The notes beneath the pieces are model-generated. The model was not told where the DNA came from and did not search any database. It worked only from the letters and a program-made list of their open reading frames with translations. 64,000 bases of DNA. Source: Pyxicephalus adspersus (lineage: Eukaryota > Chordata > Amphibia > Anura > Pyxicephalidae). Positions 1-12,130 of the stretch are shown piece after piece (positions within the stretch are counted from its first letter, which is position 1; the number at the start of each line of letters is the position of its first letter). The translations under genes were made by a program, and so were the position numbers. Location of the stretch: positions 46,369,888 to 46,433,887 of the forward strand of contig NC_092859.1 in NCBI RefSeq assembly GCF_032062135.1, in the 5' to 3' direction.

Positions 1-291
1 CCTACAGAGTGTTTCTCTGTCTATTCTGTCCTTCACATACAGATTTCCATTACCTAGATTCACATAAAAATATTTCTCAGAAACATGGGAAACAATCTGC
101 AGTTTTCTAGATGAGAGATTGTTAATATCTAATCCAAGATCTTCTGCAATATTTGCTATAACAGAGTCTTTCCTCATTTCTTCTACAATGGAATAATGAA
201 TCTGACCAGAGACTGAATGACACAGCCAGGAAAATAAGAAGGAAAATATTACTTGCCATCTGATTCCTTTGTTTGTTAGCATTTTCAGCAT
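1..291 (-). CDS. pcdhg: Clustered protocadherin variable exon B1, 5' part (partial)
   Basis: This is the first 97 codons of a B-type protocadherin variable exon, read leftward and cut by the window edge. The frame is open throughout. It starts MLKML at 291 (a second in-frame ATG is at 282), then has a hydrophobic signal peptide ending near HSVS, the mature start GQIHYSIVEEM, and the first part of EC1 down to the DRETLC cysteine of the Cys-X5-Cys loop. Compared with B2 the leader lacks seven residues between MLKML and KGIRW, an in-frame deletion of 21 bp that spares the hydrophobic core. A CSE promoter lies 210 bp upstream at 501-517. The protein would be a type I membrane, homophilic cell-adhesion molecule. 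The rest of the exon, its donor and the constant exons are outside the window, so I cannot say whether the whole exon is intact. Confidence 0.9.
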   Translation of the reverse strand, partial: MLKMLTNKGIRWQVIFSFLFSWLCHSVSGQIHYSIVEEMRKDSVIANIAEDLGLDINNLSSRKLQIVSHVSEKYFYVNLGNGNLYVKDRIDRETLCR

Positions 292-500
292 TTACAGTAA
301 ATCTTCCCCAAAATCCTTTTGTGAAATATAATCCAGTGAAGAAATGGTGTACTATATTTCTCTGTCCAAGCAAAAACCAGAATATATTTTGTGTTGTGGT
401 TATAGGATCCAGAAAAATGGCTGTATCTTTTCTTGCAGATCTGCAGTGTGTAACAATGTGGAATATGCTAGATCTCCACTTCTGTGCTTTTCTTGGTTAT

Positions 501-517
501 ACAGCGGCGCTCTGAGG
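501..517 (-). promoter_or_regulatory. CSE promoter element of exon B1
   Basis: The 17-bp block reads CCTCAGAGCGCCGCTGT on the minus strand and recurs at the same distance upstream of every A and B exon here. Its CGCT core and position match the conserved sequence element of clustered protocadherin promoters, which binds CTCF in mammals. It sits 210 bp upstream of the B1 start codon. CTCF binding here is inference from the family. Confidence 0.8.
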
Positions 518-1379
518 ACAAATTGTGGAATTGCAGCATTGAGGGAATAACATTTATATAACAAGTACATTTTTATAATTTAAACATTTGTGTAAGTATG
601 TATTATGCAAAAAGCCATGGCATATTCAAACACGTTTTGTTTGTTATAAACATACTTTATATGATGAGAAAATACTGTAGTTATAAAGAAGAGCAACACT
701 GCAAACCCATAAATTACCTAATACTAAATGTATATAAATGTTTTTAAATGACTTCACATTGAGAATATCTTAAAACTGAGATATAAAAATATTTATCAAA
801 ATGTATATGTTTATATTTATGTTTTGGTTGAATGTAATATAGACTATATTATTAGTAATATAACTTTACGACACCTAATTACAATTACCAACTAATCCTG
901 GCATTGAATTATTTCCTATTATTTGAAGCAATATGTCATTAACACATTTAACTAAAGATTTTGGAGATAAGCTTCCATCTACAATAATCCAGAATTCATC
1001 CAACTCTTCACATTTTTTAGTTCATTATTGCATAGGAATATGTTTCTAAACAAGTGAAAATGTATTTCAACAAACAGAGTGGTAAATCAGTCACTGGCAT
1101 TTAGAATACATGCCATAACAACATTTATCTGCTGTAAATGTTTGATGAATGGTAGTTTTATTCCTATATACACAAGTATGGCCTGTGGTGTATATTTCAA
1201 ATAGAGTAGAAAAAAAAGTAAATTTCCCAGCAATTCCAGTCAACTTTATTCACAAGCTAAATTTTAACAATGGGCTTGATTTACTAAACTATAATGCTGT
1301 AATATTTACCAGTCCTCATTATTTTTAGTCATGTGACTGATATTTTAAAGAAAAACTAAACTCAAAAGTAACTAACAAA
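518..1379. other. AT-rich spacer upstream of B1
   Basis: No gene is seen. The sequence is paralogous to the spacers at 18689-19400 and 33617-34450, so it is part of the tandemly duplicated unit. Only short open frames with no family resemblance occur. Confidence 0.6.
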
Positions 1380-1790
1380 AAAAATACACTTACCTTCCAT
1401 CCAGAAGCGCAGTCGATAGGTCTGGAGGTCTCTTCCATCGATTCCCGCATCGTCCCAGTAACTGTCTCTGAGCGGCGCCTCTTCTTCCTGATTCTTCTTC
1501 CTACATCACCCGACACAGGCGCGAGATTGGGTGACATAGGTTGAAAAAAAAACTCATTATTTCTTTTTTCACGAAAAGGCTCCTTCTGCGCATGCCGGAG
1601 TTGATCGGGCATGTGCAGAAGGAGTACCCAAGAGCCTCCAGAGATGCGTGATGTAGGTATCCCATGAGGTTTTGCGATTGTGAATTGGAGGGTGCTGCAC
1701 CCTTTTTTTTTTTTAAAGCCTAAACAAAAAGAATTTTTACCTTACATTAAAGGGTGGTCTACCCTTAGGTAGGCTTTAGGTTTAGGTACG
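1380..1790. repeat. Unclassified interspersed repeat insertion
   Basis: A block of much higher GC content, with CpGs and a gcgcatgccgg segment, interrupts spacer that is continuous in the paralogous copies near 19360 and 34450. It ends with an oligo-T run and a ttaaagggtggt motif. I could not find clear terminal repeats or a coding frame, so the class is unknown. Confidence 0.5.
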
Positions 1791-2043
1791 CTGTAACTGT
1801 TATTACAAAAAAAAAATAACAAACAACCAAGCAACTAGCTTTTATGAAGTATTTTCAATATTGTGGGTATTTTAGCAAGCAACTTTAAAGTATGTATTTG
1901 TAGAAAAATAATAATTTTTGAAAATAAAACAAAAAGAAGATAACAAATATTGTAAGCTATGTAATATTGTTTTTATTTTGAATCCAATATATAAAAAGAA
2001 CAATTATATAGATACAGATAAAAAGTATGTTGAGCTATGGTGC

Positions 2044-2893
2044 TTAACCACCTGGCCGGTAAACCCGACCTTGGTTCGGGGTAATAACACTTGCAAAAAG
2101 CGTTAAACCCGTACTTTTTTCAGGTGGTTAACAAAAGTTGTATTGTAATCCGATTGTCATACATTGTATGACAATCGGATTACAATTGTAAGAATATACT
2201 CACCCGGTCCCCGCAGCTCCTCTGGACACGTCCGTCCTCTTCTGTGTTCTCCCGGCGAGTCCAGTGCATGCGTCGGTGCGGGCGGGAGGCAGGGTGGTAA
2301 ATTCAAATCACTTTTTGTATTGAACTCAATACAAAAAAGCTGTATTGAGTCCAAAACAAGGAAATCTTTATATAATATATATATAATTGTAATATATATA
2401 TTATATAAGCTACTGTACATATACATTACATTATACACTATTTTTTTTTAAAGATTTTTTTTTTTTATGTTTTATAAAAAAAAATTTTATTAATAAATTT
2501 ATAAAATTTTGGACATATTTCGGTGAGTTATGCGGTAATTCGTTGTAATTTGGTGAATTATAAGTAATTATTGAGTAATTTGATGAATTATAGCCTACAA
2601 TCTAAAATACATTTCCTTGCAAAAAAATTAACACTTTTTGCATGGAAGTTTGGAAAGAATTAGAATACCCGGCGTTCGCGTACGGGTCCCTCAGCGATTC
2701 CTGATGATGTCCGTGCGTGCGCCCGTCGATGGGGGTCCTAGCGGGAAATTCAAATATTTTGTATTGGATTCAATACAAAGTCCTGTATCCAATCCAATAC
2801 AAAAAAATAAAAAATATGCTTATGTGGTTTTGTCTGTAGGTATGTGACGTTGGACTCTGTTTTAAAATTTACCACACTAGGGAGGTGTTTTAG
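2044..2893. mobile_element. piggyBac-type deletion derivative
   Basis: The left end TTAACCACCTGG follows the TTAA rule of piggyBac elements. The paralogous empty site at 34722 reads tgcttaatat, so insertion was at a TTAA/CTTAA site. Near the right end, about 2845-2880, a stretch starting tgacgttggactctg matches the 3' end of the transposase reading frame of the larger piggyBac at 48206-50321, with an internal deletion. A TTGTATTGGATTCAATACAA-type hairpin at about 2758-2802 is shared with the other family members. The right terminus (tagggaggtgtttta) is decayed, so that boundary is approximate. Confidence 0.7.
2142..2186. repeat. Perfect 21-bp inverted repeat with 3-nt spacer
   Basis: The two 21-bp arms (2142-2162 and 2166-2186) are exact reverse complements separated by ATT. 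The palindrome lies just inside the left end of the piggyBac-type derivative. It could be a subterminal transposon hairpin or a scar of two nested insertions. Confidence 0.85.
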
Positions 2894-5800
2894 AAAAATA
2901 TAATACTATACCGAATTACCGAATAGTATACCGAATTATTGTATTTTCAGTATTTTTGATTTATTTATGTATTCTTGTTTAAGCTGATTTCTGTGTTTTT
3001 TATTTAATTTTATTAAAGTAAGTATTACTTAAGTATTTAAGTAAATTTTTTTTTTTACATGATTGTGTGTTTCAAACTTTTTTTTATATTCATGATATCT
3101 ACTAGACCCTTGTACCAATACTTTAAAAAAAAAAATGTTATGATTAGTAGTAAGATCCTTAAAAAATATATGCAGTACAAAGACCCTGCAACAAACTGCC
3201 TTCTTGTTTTTTAGTTCTTTTTTCCCCTCTGCTTAAATGACTAAAGACAAATACAATTTTTCTTAGCTTTGTGCTATAAAGACACAGGACAGGAAATGTA
3301 AGAGGACTGCCATTTGGCATTAGTATTTAAAACCTTTAAGTTCTCAAACCTAATTATGTTTATTGGGAGTAAAAACCACAAATAGTTGATGGAATTCCTT
3401 TCTTTTATAGTTAATAGCTAAATATCTTTTATTTTAAAAATGTTGGTATGATGCCAAAAAGTAATGGAAATTTCATACAAGTTTTTTATTTAATATTTTA
3501 TTATTGTGTTGATAGTGTATACATGTGTAAAATCCTAACAATCTACTAAATGTTAATGTAACTTAAAACAAAATTTGGGAAAATTTGGGAAAGAGCCTAC
3601 AATTTAAAATAAATAGAGAAGGTAGAATATGAGGAACAATATGATATTTGTAAACATTCCAGCAAAATTTGATTACAAAGCATACATACTGTTACTAAAT
3701 AAGGCATTGCTATTGTAATGTTGCAATAGATACAAATATATTTATATATTTAGGAACTGTATATATATTCCTTCAAGCATAAGTCCACCATACTATTGCC
3801 TCTAGTAGATATAATCGATCAAGACATAGGAATAGGGTACATGACCAAACAGACAAATAAGGTAATCATACTAAATAAGTTTATCATACTCTACATACAA
3901 CTACAAATCTTTGTTGCCATTATAATAAATAATAGCATATTATTCAGACTTAGATGTACTGTACTCTAAATAAATTGAAATTTTTTATGTCCCTGATTCA
4001 TATTGATTTAACTGGTTCATTTATCCTCCCGGTAAAGTACTGATAAAGAACTAAAAAACTAAAGTACTAAAAAGAACTAAAAATATAGTTTTTTAACCCA
4101 TTATTTTGTTCTCCACATTTACACAGATCAACATTTACATCATACATAACAAAGCAGGAACATATTTTGTTTTGTGTCAAACAAGCTGTCTTAACTGAAA
4201 TAAAGAACTGAAAGACTTGCAGTTGCTTATTGCTACTTTTGATAATATTGACACTTGAGATATATATATCTCAAGCTCAGCTTTAAATACTAAAAGTGGA
4301 AAACACTTTAAAGTAGCACTTGGGGCAAAAACAGATGACCTTTTTATCCTCACTAAAAATAGTATCTACAGAAAATTGGTAATTTGGTAGAAATAACACA
4401 ATCTTTTGGCAAACAGCCTGCTCGTCACTTGAAAAAAAAAGGTTTAAGCTGTATCAAAAAAGTTAAAATAGTGCTTTAATATATTTCCTAGTTGAGTCTG
4501 TAGTGTTGTGAAAGAGAACTGAGCAAAATTCACTGAAGTTTAGGAATGGAGCTATTTTCTGCAAAAGCTCAACTACCAGAATATTTGTCAAAACACTTTT
4601 CCTAAAGGACAGTACCACCATATATTACTAAATGTTTCCCCTTGTTGACATCTGCTCCAGCAGTTGAAGAAGGCTTATTAAAGATATACACTGCTACCAG
4701 AGTTAATTATCAGGCCATATGTTTTAATTCATTACTGCCACTCCAAACACGAAAGTTTCATGGACAAGCATTATCAGTTTTATTTTCTGTGAAAGCTTTG
4801 TCTTCAATTAAAGGGTTGAGAAATGTGTCTAGTTTCATTGTTTTTAGTATGCTGTTAAATATGAAAACAAAATGCTTGTGCATTCATGTGTCTGCATGTA
4901 AACGCTCTCATGTGTTAGGATTGTGAAGTTCTGTAATTGCTTTTGTCTACACAAGTCTGCACCATGGATCCAAAGAAGCCAGTCACACTGAAAAACCAAG
5001 CTTGAAAAAAATATTATTGTTTAGCCAGTATACTCAGAAGTCCCAACGTATATACTCCTCACACATTTCACCCAAGAATCAACTTAATCTTGATTTCATT
5101 GCAATCCAACGTGGCAGACATTCAAACACTACCAAGCAATTCAAACACAGACATTCAAACACTACCAAGAAGGAGATAGTATAGTACATTTTCCATTAGA
5201 TAAAAAGTGACATTAGCAAGTAAATCCAAAACATAACAATAAATCTTGCTGAATTTTTTCTAAAAGCCAACCTTCTTTTAAATTTTTTGATAAAATTACT
5301 ATTGGTTATATTATGGTTTTTTTTTTTTACCATTTGTTATAAGTAAGTTTTTCCTTCACATAATGTCTTGTAGACTTAGTAGGAAGTGAGAGAATAGTAA
5401 ATTCATAATAAAGACCACATAGGTTATCACCCATAATATAATTATGGAACAATAAGGAGCCAATTGAAATAATGATAAATAACATTTTACCAGAAACAAA
5501 AAATTATGCAAAAATGCCTTTTTAACAGATTATTATTTGCTTCACATGAAAAGTATGAGTATTCCTAATTTTTTAATAGGTTAAACTTTTATTTGATATT
5601 TACCTGAACCCTTGCTACAAAGCAGCATATATTGGCATTATGTACAGGTAAAAAAAATAGGCGTTGTTTAAACATTAATATTTGTCAATATATAATTAAA
5701 AATTTTAAAATGTCTTCAGAAAAAGGTAAGTCCTACATAATTTTTATAAAAAGTAGTAGTAGCTTTTATCATTTTAAAAAGATGGCTGTAATTGTAAATC

Positions 5801-6502
5801 ATTTTAATAGATGTTTAAATAGATGCTCATACTGGAAGACAAAGGTTTACTCATGAACGTGTATCTTCTCCAGACTTGGGGAGCTTTATTAAATTAGGCC
5901 CAAAAGCCCTCTAGTGAAAACTATTAAATAAATAATTTCAGGGCTTCTAAAACATAAAAAGAGCCGAAAGCATTATACATGTACAACATTTAACTATATT
6001 ATACAATATTCAACTATAATAGGAATATTCCTATTTGAGATGAACTAAACGTAGTGGAAGTTTAGCCTAAATAATATTTTAATATAACAAAAATGTGTTA
6101 CAGAAGTAAATTCTTAAATTTTCTATGTAAGACATATTGATTTGGTTTTTCTAAGATTCTAGCTTACACTGCCTGCATTATTAAGTTTGATCATAAACTT
6201 TTATTGCCAAAGGAAGCCATTAAGTTGACTTTGTTCACTCCTGCTTGGAGGCTGCTTGGTGTAATAATTGAAATTTGGAAACAAATGCTATTAAAAAATA
6301 AAATTAATAAGGACAATGACAATTTTATTTTTCAGACTTGATAACACACATATAATGTAATTTAAAATGTAATTTAGAATTCATAAGGTGATAATAATAT
6401 CAGCATAATAACTTGCAAGAACTCAAATCAAGTCTCTCAAAGTTCCCCATAATTGCGACAAAGCCTTACGACATTGGTAAATTATATGTTGAACACAAAA
6501 CG
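2894..6502. other. AT-rich spacer between A1 and B1
   Basis: No gene is supported. The sequence aligns by eye with 19680-24740 and 34790-38030, which are the equivalent spacers of the other units. It holds a small tandem duplication of agacattcaaacactaccaag at about 5119-5171. The first about 200 bp (to roughly 3110) are not shared with the paralogous spacers and may belong to the upstream insertion. Confidence 0.5.
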
Positions 6503-6508
6503 ACTTAC

Positions 6509-8932
6509 CTGGTCAATATTATTACCAGCCAAGAGTCCTTTGCAATTCTCAGGTCTGAGCCCTGAATCATCAGTGTCAATTAAATTTTCCACTGGGACAT
6601 TTAGATTTGGTGGAACATATGTAAAGTCATTGTCTGCTGAATCCAAAGTCACACAGAAGTTATATGGGTAGGGGAGTGTTAAAGTCCCATCACTATACAT
6701 GGAGAGTATTGGGTCCATTGGAGGATACAAACTTGAACTAAAAGAAGTTGTTGGGGGGTTTGAACTTTTACACTTTGATATGATAAACACTATAATAGTT
6801 ACAATAAATAAAAGGGAAATCAATGCTAAGGCAACCACTAGGTATAGCTGCAGATTTGAATCTGGATTTCTATCATTAGCATGAGTGTCAATTTTAGGAA
6901 CTATTTGTTGAAAACTGTCTGCAACAACAAGACATAGGGTGGTAGTAGCTGAGAGAGAGGGGACACCATTGTCTTTCACCATCACCACAACTTTATGATT
7001 CAGAATATCTTTTCCTTGAAAGACCCGTGATGTCCTGATTTCTCCAGTAATTTCATTGATGATAAAATAAAATGGTTCAGAGACTTGCATGAAATGATAA
7101 GACAACCAAGAGTTATGTCCAGAGTCTTTATCCACTGCAACCACCTTTGTTATTAAAGATCCAGGTTCAGAGGAGAAAGGGACCATCTCAAACATAGCTG
7201 AGCCTTGTTCTGGTGAAGGGTACAGGATTTTTGGTGCATTGTCATTTTGATCTATTATCCGGATAATCAATGTGACATTGGTGTTTAGAGGTGGTGACCC
7301 ATTATCTCTAGCAGTAACTTGTAAAACAAACTCCTTGTTTTCTTCATAATCAAAAGACCTCTGAGCATAGAGAACCCCTGTTTCTCTATTAATGGACATA
7401 TATGTGGATATTTGAAGATCTTCTATATTGGTATTGCCAATGGAATATATTACTTTAGAATTGTCACCAGTATCAGGATCTGAAGCTTTTACACCGTATA
7501 TTGAGGCACCTGGTAAGTTGTTTTCTGCCACATATGCAACAAAAGCAGATTTCATAAAAACTGGTGGATTGTCATTAATATCTGATATCTCCAATATCAT
7601 GGTTCTACTACTGGAAAGTGGAGGAGATCCCCGGTCAGAAGCTTCAATTGTTATGTTGTAATTAGAAATTGTTTCTCTATCCATTGCGTTGGTAGTAACT
7701 ATCTTATAGAATCTATTTGATGACAGAATTAATTCAAATGGTACCTTCCCTACAATCTGACAGTCAACTTCCCCATTTTCCCCAGAATCTTGATCATGAA
7801 CCCTTATAATAGCAATCTCTGTTCCAGGTTTAGAATCCTCAGGAATAGATGAAGATAATGAGGTAATAGTTATCTCAGGAGCATTATCATTGTCATCTAT
7901 CACTTCTATTAGTACCTTGGCATGGGCGACAAGGCCTCCTCCATCTTTGGCTTGTAAAGATAATTCATAATTCTTTATCTTCTCAAAATCAAAATTTTTG
8001 TTTGTTTTAATTTCCCCATTGGTAGAGTTAATATTAAACATACCTGTATGATGAATGTTTTCTGAGCTTTTACTAAATGAGTATGTGATCTGTGCATTGG
8101 TGCCTTCATCTTTGTCTGTTGCCTCCACTATAATTACAGTGGAATTAATAGGAGCATTTTCATTGACACTGACTTTATATACATTTTGTGCAAACATAGG
8201 AACATTGTCATTGGCATCAGTAATAGTTATTTTAATTAAGGTTGTCCCAGATTTAACAGGATTTCCTCCATCTATAGCTGTAAGAATGAATTCATGAATA
8301 TTAAGTGTCTCACGATCCAAAGCTTTTTCTAAAATCAGTTCTGGAAATATACTTCCATCTTCTCTATTTGTCTCAGAAAGAGTAAAATATTGATTTTCAC
8401 TGAGCTTGTATTTCTGAATAGAATTAATACCAATATCTGGATCTTCTGCACTCTCTAAAGCAAATCTTGCTCCTGGTAATGTGAATTCAATAATTTCAAC
8501 AGTAATTGTGTCATGGAAAAACACTGGAGCATTATCATTTAGATCTTTAATGTCTATATTGATGCTGAAAACATAAAAGGGATTTTGAACAATTGCATCA
8601 AATATAAGTGAACAGGTAGCTGCTGATCCACACAACATCTCTCTGTCTATCCTGTCCTTCACATACAGGTTTCCATTAGCTAGATTCACATAAAAATATT
8701 TTTCTGAAACATGGGACACAATCTGCAGTTTTCTAGATGAGAGCTGTTTAACATCTAATCCAAGATCTTCAGCAATATTTGATATAACAGAATCTTTTCC
8801 CATTTCTTCTACAATAGAATATTGAATCTGATCAGAGACTGAATGACACAGATAAGGAAATAGGAAGAAAAATATTACTTGCCATTTTATTCCTTTGTAT
8901 GTCTGTTCTTTTAGCTCAGGCATTTTCAGCAT
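6509..8932 (-). CDS. pcdhg: Clustered protocadherin variable exon A1 (gamma-like), intact
   Basis: One uninterrupted 808-codon exon. Signal peptide about 1-33 (hydrophobic core VIFFFLFPYL), EC1 34-138, EC2 139-247, EC3 248-354, EC4 355-459, EC5 460-569, EC6 570-680, transmembrane helix about 694-718, then a 90-residue tail. Cadherin calcium motifs DRE, DxNDNxP and DxD recur at each repeat. EC1 has the Cys101-X5-Cys107 loop typical of clustered protocadherins. The reading frame runs on past a GTAAGT donor (6503-6508), so the exon ends at Gln808 (CAG) and would splice to a constant exon off the left side. The tail DGTLTLPYPYNFCVTLDS and terminal Gln suggest gamma type. One codon is missing from the tail motif DPRVLS seen in the paralogues (DPILS). 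Role by family: neuronal homophilic adhesion at the plasma membrane. CSE is at 9138. Confidence 0.95.
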
Positions 8933-9137
8933 GTAATGTTCTTCAAAATGTTTTTAGGAAATATAATCCAGGGGTGTAAAAAAAGTATAAATTGTTCAGT
9001 CCAAATAATAACAATAAATGTTCAGTATTTTGTCTGTAAGGGATCCAGAAAATGGCTGTGTCCTTTCTTGAAGAGCCTGCAGTGTAACAGTGTGTAAAAC
9101 ACTAGAGGATCACCAGTTCTGTACATTTCTTGGTAAA

Positions 9138-9154
9138 ACAGCGGCGCTCTGAGG
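9138..9154 (-). promoter_or_regulatory. CSE promoter element of exon A1
   Basis: Identical 17-bp CSE (CCTCAGAGCGCCGCTGT on the minus strand), 206 bp upstream of the A1 start codon. The sequence between CSE and ATG is almost identical to that of A2 and A3. Confidence 0.85.
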
Positions 9155-9936
9155 CCAAAGTGGGGAAATGCAGCAGCAAGAAAAGTTCTTTAAAACTATT
9201 ACTTTTCAACAATTTATATATATTTATAGTGTTGTATTATGTATGGGCACATGGCGGATTGAATGCTCAATTTTGTATGTAATAAAAACAATGTAAATTA
9301 TGAAAAAAAACCCCTTATGTAAATATAAAATAGAGCAATGCTGCAAAGTAACAATTTATTTTATAAGTACTGATGTAGTTAAATGTTTTTTTATTTTCTA
9401 GGGCAAATTAAATTGTTTATGTTTAAAACTTGAATGCATAATATTTGATTTCTCTATTTAAACTTTTGATGAAAGTAAGGCAGCATATTATTTAATATAT
9501 TCTAAACATGAGACATTTGATTACAAAATTTACTAAGTAGAGCAAAAATAAAGAAATTCAACACTTAAGAAATAATTGCTTTTTGCTTTACTATATATAT
9601 ATATATTTATGTATTCATAAACAAATTAAACATGGCATATTAAACTTTATATTATGTATATTTTATATATGGTGAAATGTTTTCTTAACTTTAATACAGA
9701 ACAACAATTGTTATTCCTTTAAAGAAGCTGCAAGTACAAACAAATATTATCTATATCTGCTGGTCCACCAGAAAAGCATTACATTCTTAATTTCCTGTTG
9801 TGATATTCACAATAATCAAGTTTTGGTGATTTTTATCACATTGGTTTTATTATAGCCATAGAAATGATGCTTTAATTCTATCTAATTTAATTTTACAAAA
9901 CTGTCATTAAACATTGTGTTTAAGTTACTTTTGATA
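9155..9936. other. AT-rich spacer upstream of A1
   Basis: No gene is seen. Paralogous to 26408-27190 and 40688-41300. Contains a short (TA)n run near 9592. Confidence 0.55.
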
Positions 9937-9938
9937 TA

Positions 9939-10985
9939 CCGTATTTTTCGGACCATAAGACGCANNNNNNNNNNNNNNNNNNNNNNNNNNNNNNNNNNNN
10001 NNNNNNNNNNNNNNNNNNNNNNNNNNNNNNNNNNNNNNNNNNNNNNNNNNNNNNNNNNNNNNNNNNNNNNNNNNNNNNNNNNNNNNNNNNNNNNNNNNNN
10101 NNNNNNNNNNNNNNNNNNNNNNNNNNNNNNNNNNNNNNNNNNNNNNNNNNNNNNNNNNNNNNNNNNNNNNNNNNNNNNNNNNNNNNNNNNNNNNNNNNNN
10201 NNNNNNNNNNNNNNNNNNNNNNNNNNNNNNNNNNNNNNNNNNNNNNNNNNNNNNNNNNNNNNNNNNNNNNNNNNNNNNNNNNNNNNNNNNNNNNNNNNNN
10301 NNNNNNNNNNNNNNNNNNNNNNNNNNNNNNNNNNNNNNNNNNNNNNNNNNNNNNNNNNNNNNNNNNNNNNNNNNNNNNNNNNNNNNNNNNNNNNNNNNNN
10401 NNNNNNNNNNNNNNNNNNNNNNNNNNNNNNNNNNNNNNNNNNNNNNNNNNNNNNNNNNNNNNNNNNNNNNNNNNNNNNNNNNNNNNNNNNNNNNNNNNNN
10501 NNNNNNNNNNNNNNNNNNNNNNNNNNNNNNNNNNNNNNNNNNNNNNNNNNNNNNNNNNNNNNNNNNNNNNNNNNNNNNNNNNNNNNNNNNNNNNNNNNNN
10601 NNNNNNNNNNNNNNNNNNNNNNNNNNNNNNNNNNNNNNNNNNNNNNNNNNNNNNNNNNNNNNNNNNNNNNNNNNNNNNNNNNNNNNNNNNNNNNNNNNNN
10701 NNNNNNNNNNNNNNNNNNNNNNNNNNNNNNNNNNNNNNNNNNNNNNNNNNNNNNNNNNNNNNNNNNNNNNNNNNNNNNNNNNNNNNNNNTGTTAATAATG
10801 GTTCTAAATGCTGCTGTTTACTTTACAGGGTTGATTACATGTGTTTATGACTGTGCTGTTGGTTTTTAATGCACATAAAATATTTTAGGACACTATTTGT
10901 TTCAGAATTTTTTTTTCTTCATTTCCCTTCTCTAAAAACCGGTGCGTCTTATGGTCCAGTGCGTCTTATGGTCCGAAAAATACGG
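9939..10985. mobile_element. DNA transposon with CCGTATTTTTC ends and TA target duplication (contains gap)
   Basis: The left end CCGTATTTTTCGGACCATAA and the right end, its reverse complement followed by ta, are terminal inverted repeats. The TA dinucleotide is present on both sides, and the paralogous uninterrupted site at about 27192 reads gatataatacatg, which fits a TA target-site duplication. This suggests a Tc1/mariner-like mechanism. Near the right end the GTGCGTCTTATGGTCC motif is repeated twice. Most of the interior is an assembly gap, so a transposase cannot be assessed. Confidence 0.8.
9965..10789. other. Assembly gap (825 N)
   Basis: A run of 825 undetermined bases inside the CCGTATTTTTC-ended transposon. 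The apparent open frame across it is meaningless. Confidence 0.99.
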
Positions 10986-10987
10986 TA

Positions 10988-11344
10988 ATACATGTGCTAT
11001 TTTCCTAGCAATTGTTATTTTCGAACACATAACCATTAATTCTAATTCTTATTCAAGAAACGAATAGTTAAAATGTAATTAAAGTGATGTAGAGAGCAAA
11101 TATAAAGTGTAAACACCAACATCTATCAAACACCAAGCAAGGAATCACAATTCTATTGTTCAGACAAAAGGAAAACTGCTAGCAGAATTTACAAATTAAC
11201 TGCATAAACAAATTGTTTTTCAAGGTAAGAAATTTATTATACAAACACAAAAAGATGGTTATATGATTGTGTATTTTTTTGTTCTTAAAGCTGATCTACC
11301 AGTACAACTTTTCATTTATATTAAAGGGTGGTTAACTATCACAG
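10988..11344. other. Spacer, no gene seen
   Basis: AT-rich sequence paralogous to 27194-27746 and 41330-41698, with small deletions relative to those copies. Confidence 0.5.
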
Positions 11345-11879
11345 TGTCACAGTTGGGATGGTGGACCCCGTGTCACCTGCAAACTTGACAGAGTTGTGTA
11401 CGGGGCACAGAGTCTAAGACACCAGGCTCTGGCTTTACCAGCGCACCCCAGAATGGGTGATGGACTTCAGGAGGCGGTCTCCGCTGAGTAAGTAGTACTT
11501 AAGCGTAGTACATAAGCGTGAGACAGAAGCGTAGTCAGACAAAGCCAAAGGTCAGGCCAAACAACAATCAGGAATATTCAGAGAAGGGTATATATGCTAA
11601 AGCATCAGAAGCAGGATCAGGGAATGTAGACAGGAACCTGGAAGTAGATCCCAGAAGACCTCATTGTTCAGGCAACTTCCTTTTAAAGATGAAGTCAAGA
11701 GAACAGCAGGTAACTGAATCCACCCCCAGGGGGAGTGTTTGAGTAAAGGCAGATTAGGCGATGTACACTTTTCCACCAGTAGATGGGGTTGCGCCTTCTG
11801 CTCCTGGAGTGCAGGGTGGGTGACACACAAGAAAACACAGATCTCCTGGTCCAGTGGGGCATTGTGACACTAACCCTTT
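11345..11879. repeat. LTR-like interspersed repeat, fullest copy
   Basis: The block begins TGTCACAGTTGGGATGG and ends attgTGTGACA, so its ends form the short inverted repeat expected of an LTR. Copies sit at the equivalent place in the other two units (27747-28198 and 41699-41832), so it was inserted before the unit was duplicated. No clean target duplication is visible. The open frames inside show no retroviral or retrotransposon domains. Confidence 0.55.
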
Positions 11880-12130
11880 TTATATAAAAAAAAATGTTTT
11901 CCTATATTTCACAGGAGACCCCCTTCCCGCGGCAGTAAACACTAAATGGGAAACCCAGGTCCTCCTGGGATGACTAAGTCACATATCCCGTGATGCTTCG
12001 GGCTTCTGCATATGCCTGACCTTGGACATTTGCTTCTGGAGCTTCCCCACCCCTAGAATCGGGGAGGCATCAATGGCTTTGCACTTCTAAAGGTAAGTGT
12101 TATTTATATTTTTCTTTTGGTTCCCCTTTA
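11880..12130. repeat. Unclassified GC-rich repeat remnant
   Basis: A GC-rich segment with cccaggtcctcctgggatga, absent from the equivalent position of the A3 unit, where flanking gtgttattt joins directly to the LTR-like repeat. It may be a further insertion. No coding frame or clear ends are seen. Confidence 0.4.

Noticed and set aside
7428..8297. Plus-strand open frames opposite the cadherin exons (also near 16221, 17580, 38961, 39588, 46164, 46815)
   Set aside because: They recur at the same place in every paralogue because the cadherin coding strand lacks stops in those antisense frames; no independent coding evidence.
9916..10869. Apparent 317-codon open frame on the plus strand
   Set aside because: It is almost entirely the 825-base N gap; the few real codons have no family resemblance.
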